A stretch of DNA of 59,366 bases from Planktothrix tepida PCC 9214 (GTDB lineage Bacteria > Cyanobacteriota > Cyanobacteriia > Cyanobacteriales > Microcoleaceae). A model generated the notes under the pieces. It searched no databases. It was given only the letters and a program-made list of their open reading frames with translations, and had not been told where the DNA came from. Positions 55,395 to 59,366 of this stretch are shown piece by piece (position 1 is the stretch's first letter; every line of letters begins with the position of its first letter). The translations under genes were made by a program, and so were the position numbers. The DNA lies in assembly GCF_900009145.1 (NCBI RefSeq), contig NZ_LN889762.1, positions 1-59,366 on the forward strand. The letters run 5' to 3'.

Positions 55395-58300
55395 GTTGCT
55401 TCTATTCTTAGAAGTAGAATTAATGGAAACGAGAGATTGCTTTTATTTCTTTAACTAAACTATTTAGGTTGCTTCTATTCTTAGAAGTAGAATTAATGGA
55501 AACTAGAATACATAAACTTAATGGCGTTAGGGGATAATTCAGGATGTCTGTTGCTTCTATTCTTAGAAGTAGAATTAATGGAAACGGTGTTCGTCAATAC
55601 TGCTGTAATGCTCTAGCTGCCCTTTCGTTGCTTCTATTCTTAGAAGTAGAATTAATGGAAACTTTATAGGGATATAAGGTCTTCCTTGTATCTCTCTTAG
55701 TTTGTTGCTTCTATTCTTAGAAGTAGAATTAATGGAAACAATACTGGGAGTTCATTACCCAAGGTGAATTGACCTGTTGCTTCTATTCTTAGAAGTAGAA
55801 TTAATGGAAACTTACATACATTTCCCTCCCCTTCTTTTAGTTGCGGGATAGTTGCTTCTATTCTTAGAAGTAGAATTAATGGAAACACTTGCTATCGTGA
55901 TTGTTCGCGTATGCCTTCACCCTTGGAGTTGCTTCTATTCTTAGAAGTAGAATTAATGGAGTTGCTTCTATTCTTAGAAGTAGAATTAATGGAAACTAGA
56001 GATTCGTGAACTGTTTCCAGGGTTAGCATTTCCTTGTTGCTTCTATTCTTAGAAGTAGAATTAATGGAAACGAAGCCAGTCGTTTAAGTTGATGAAGACG
56101 AAATATTTTTGAGTTGCTTCTATTCTTAGAAGTAGAATTAATGGAAACAAAACAGATCGGAGTCCATTACCCAGTCCTTCTCCTGTTGCTTCTATTCTTA
56201 GAAGTAGAATTAATGGAAACAAAGGAGAAGGTTATTTCCTTATGGAAAAGGAAGATGAAGTTGCTTCTATTCTTAGAAGTAGAATTAATGGAAACGTCAA
56301 TGCTATAAATAGTGATTTCGTGCTGTGTACCGTTAGTTGCTTCTATTCTTAGAAGTAGAATTAATGGAAACCATTGGTTATTCATACTTATCAGGTGGCG
56401 AGTATGAAGTTGCTTCTATTCTTAGAAGTAGAATTAATGGAAACCTGTCCGCAGAATCTCAGCGTCTTTAGACCTGAGAGTGTCAACTACGGACGTTGCT
56501 TCTATTCTTAGAAGTAGAATTAATGGAAACTTAAGACTTGTTCATGTGTGAGTGGAGTATCATTAGGGCGTTGCTTCTATTCTTAGAAGTAGAATTAATG
56601 GAAACATCAATGAGAAAACGTCTATGGAATAGATTTTCCCGTTCATGTTGCTTCTATTCTTAGAAGTAGAATTAATGGAAACAGCTTTCATGGGTATACC
56701 TGATATGAGTTGAACAGAGTTGCTTCTATTCTTAGAAGTAGAATTAATGGAAACAAGTGGATTGAAGAAATTCTTAGTGGTAATAGACCTCAAGTTGCTT
56801 CTATTCTTAGAAGTAGAATTAATGGAAACTCGATCTTTTAGTAAGTGAATCAATTGCTATTGAAGTTGCTTCTATTCTTAGAAGTAGAATTAATGGAAAC
56901 GAAACGTTCATGAGAGAACTCAAAAGCATCATATTTCATAAGGGTTGCTTCTATTCTTAGAAGTAGAATTAATGGAAACACCCCTTCCAAGCTTACGACC
57001 TTTGGTAAGCTTACTTTAGGTTGCTTCTATTCTTAGAAGTAGAATTAATGGAAACAAGATTTAAGAGCATTGCTTAGTCTTACCTTTTAAGTTGCTTCTA
57101 TTCTTAGAAGTAGAATTAATGGAAACTCAATTAACAATTTCATGAGTAGGAGCATGGGAGATGGTTGCTTCTATTCTTAGAAGTAGAATTAATGGAAACT
57201 AATAGTAGTCATTGTCTTATTCCAAATAACTTCAGAAAAGTTGCTTCTATTCTTAGAAGTAGAATTAATGGAAACCTACAACTCCCTGAATCTTAAATGT
57301 TAGACACCAGCACAAAAGTTGCTTCTATTCTTAGAAGTAGAATTAATGGAAACACCAATTTTGGGAGTAGTTTCGACAAGTGTTTTTGACATAGTTGCTT
57401 CTATTCTTAGAAGTAGAATTAATGGAAACAGAGCTAATAGCTCTCTACTGAACTCCCACAAGTTGAGGTGTTGCTTCTATTCTTAGAAGTAGAATTAATG
57501 GAAACTTGTTTCAATTCCTGATAGGCAATAAAAGGAATTTAGATGGGTTGCTTCTATTCTTAGAAGTAGAATTAATGGAAACTAATCATGTAGGGGATAG
57601 CACCTTTCTGCTGATTACTTGGAGTGTTGCTTCTATTCTTAGAAGTAGAATTAATGGAAACCTACCCATACATGACCTACATTAGGAATGTCATCTTCCT
57701 TGTTGCTTCTATTCTTAGAAGTAGAATTAATGGAAACTGCCCTCTCCCTCCAAGAGTTGCACCCAGTAATTACGCAGGTTGCTTCTATTCTTAGAAGTAG
57801 AATTAATGGAAACAAGTGTCTCTCATGTCATATCTCATAGTTAGAGCACATAGGTTGCTTCTATTCTTAGAAGTAGAATTAATGGAAACATAGGAGAAGC
57901 ACAAACCATCTTTGGCATTACTCGTAAAGTTGCTTCTATTCTTAGAAGTAGAATTAATGGAAACAATTCAAGTTCTCCGTGGATTCAATAACAGCCCCCT
58001 ACTCGGGTTGCTTCTATTCTTAGAAGTAGAATTAATGGAAACTGGATTAACCTTATCTAAATAGTTCTGACCTTACTTATTAACAGCGTTGCTTCTATTC
58101 TTAGAAGTAGAATTAATGGAAACAGATAACTAATGAACTTTCACATTGATATTACTACCTTGAGGTGTTGCTTCTATTCTTAGAAGTAGAATTAATGGAA
58201 ACATGATTTCCACGTCATTCCGACTAATTCAAAAACTACCATGTTGCTTCTATTCTTAGAAGTAGAATTAATGGAAACTGTGTAAGGGTGTGTAACGCTT

Positions 58301-59366
58301 CTTGAGTGCGATCGGTTGCTTCTATTCTTAGAAGTAGAATTAATGGAAACTACGCGGGTTGTACGTCCTTTAATATATTCAATACTTCCATAGTTGCTTC
58401 TATTCTTAGAAGTAGAATTAATGGAAACAACCACTCAGGCATGCATATCTACCTCCTATGTACACCGTTGCTTCTATTCTTAGAAGTAGAATTAATGGAA
58501 ACCACCCTCTAGTTCTTGTGAGAGTTTTATCTGCTCTGAGGTTGCTTCTATTCTTAGAAGTAGAATTAATGGAAACCCCAACTGTAATCAAATTTGATAT
58601 GCCCTTCGTTGCTTCTATTCTTAGAAGTAGAATTAATGGAAACAGTTTTTGCCCTATTACTAATCTATCTAATCGCTTCCGTTGCTTCTATTCTTAGAAG
58701 TAGAATTAATGGAAACATGAAGTTAGACATGATTCAGGTTTTTGTTGTTATTTACAACAAAGTTGCTTCTATTCTTAGAAGTAGAATTAATGGAAACTCG
58801 TGTCCAACCTTTGTCTGATTGTTCATACTTCTGTTGAGCGTTGCTTCTATTCTTAGAAGTAGAATTAATGGAAACAAATTGTCTACTGTAACAACTAATG
58901 ATTTCATTAAGTTGCTTCTATTCTTAGAAGTAGAATTAATGGAAACCAGCTACATATGTAATACCTTTTAGTTCTTCTAACACTTCCTGTTGCTTCTATT
59001 CTTAGAAGTAGAATTAATGGAAACATATCAAGAGATTGACACTTAGTTCTTAATGCTTGCTTTTTGTTGCTTCTATTCTTAGAAGTAGAATTAATGGAAA
59101 CCCCACCTTTCCCTGTTCTGGTTAGTAAAATCGCGGCAAGGAGTTGCTTCTATTCTTAGAAGTAGAATTAATGGAAACAATATTAATCCTGATTTATTCA
59201 GGCAATAATCAACCAGTTGCTTCTATTCTTAGAAGTAGAATTAATGGAAACTCTGGCTCCAACATTCCTAATCCAACCGTGATGCTGAGATAGGTTGCTT
59301 CTATTCTTAGAAGTAGAATTAATGGAAACACCCTGTACCCGGTTGTGAACACAACAAAATTGATGT
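55395..59366 (+). CRISPR. CRISPR array, 53 repeats in window, continues past the end
   Basis: 36-bp repeat starting GTTGCTTCTATTC and ending AATTAATGGAAAC, first copy at 55395-55430, last full copy at 59294-59329. All copies that I read are identical except one 33-bp copy at 55928-55960. There are 51 complete spacers of about 34-46 bp and a partial one at the window edge. The ATGGAAAC end would be the crRNA 5' tag. The repeat has an internal TTCTA/TAGAA pairing. Orientation follows the leader on the left. Short ORFs across the array are repeat artefacts. Confidence 0.98.
55928..55960 (+). repeat. truncated CRISPR repeat joined to the next without a spacer
   Basis: This copy ends at ...TTAATGGA, lacks the last AAC, and is followed at once by a full repeat at 55961-55996. 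It is a spacerless repeat-repeat junction eight repeats from the leader. Confidence 0.9.

Noticed and set aside
55697-58818. Open frames of 60-96 codons over the CRISPR array
   Set aside because: They are translations of the repeat (VASILRSRINGN or SINSTSKNRSN over and over) and not genes.

Overview
The window reads as DNA of a filamentous cyanobacterium of the Planktothrix/Arthrospira/Oscillatoria type. It is AT-rich and carries at least a dozen HIP1 octamers (GCGATCGC), a psb34 gene for photosystem II assembly, PEP-CTERM proteins, an ASCH/DUF6876 small-gene set, a CyRepA1-type plasmid replication protein and a Csx18-Cas1-Cas2 CRISPR adaptation cluster. The genus is inference.

Layout. (1) 1-14.2 kb: accessory DNA with two PEP-CTERM proteins, two methyltransferase-like proteins, a ParB-like protein, a divergent pair of HNH nucleases (one with what looks like a phosphorothioate-DNA-binding N-terminus), and a run of small unknown genes with several broken copies and gene remnants. 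(2) 14.3-16.4 kb: wreckage of mobile DNA: a 5'-truncated group II intron inside a truncated SnoaL-like gene, and a truncated serine resolvase ending in a 27-bp sequence that recurs inverted at 1475. (3) 16.7-19.5 kb: chromosomal-looking genes, a GH13 glucan enzyme and psb34. (4) 19.7-32.3 kb: plasmid-like core with a tyrosine recombinase next to AATAGC repeats, small genes, a KfrA-like protein, an XRE regulator, a winged-helix protein, CyRepA1, and a ParA/ribbon-helix-helix partition operon with an array of TTACTG repeats. (5) 32.4-45.2 kb: a PAS protein, a nuclease, then a long minus-strand row of mostly single-gene units (SLOG proteins, a 2OG-Fe oxygenase, a pseudopilin, DUF4326, a KGG-repeat protein, an ATP-dependent DNA ligase and many unknowns). 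(6) 45.3-53.3 kb: a plus-strand operon whose third gene looks like a single-subunit RNA polymerase of the double-psi beta-barrel (cellular RdRP/YonO) type, followed by an HU-GYF2 fusion and small genes. (7) 53.5 kb to the end: csx18-cas1-cas2, a leader and a CRISPR array of 53 repeats that runs off the window.

Most interesting point. At least sixteen minus-strand genes at 21.9-23 kb and 37-44.4 kb, plus a variant at 51.5 kb, carry the same upstream element: the octamer GCTA(C/T/A)CGC starting 29-38 nt before the start codon, usually followed by a T-rich AGTTGTTTTTTGG-like stretch. In many cases a hairpin terminator of the preceding gene lies directly upstream, so each gene looks like its own transcription unit. 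The same replicon encodes a large protein with the NP-x-x-H-x-GD and DTDGD signature of two-barrel RNA polymerases (residues 423-430 and 462-466). A plasmid-encoded polymerase serving a plasmid-specific promoter is a plausible but untested reading. The element could instead act in the 5' UTR or be a cassette-recombination site.
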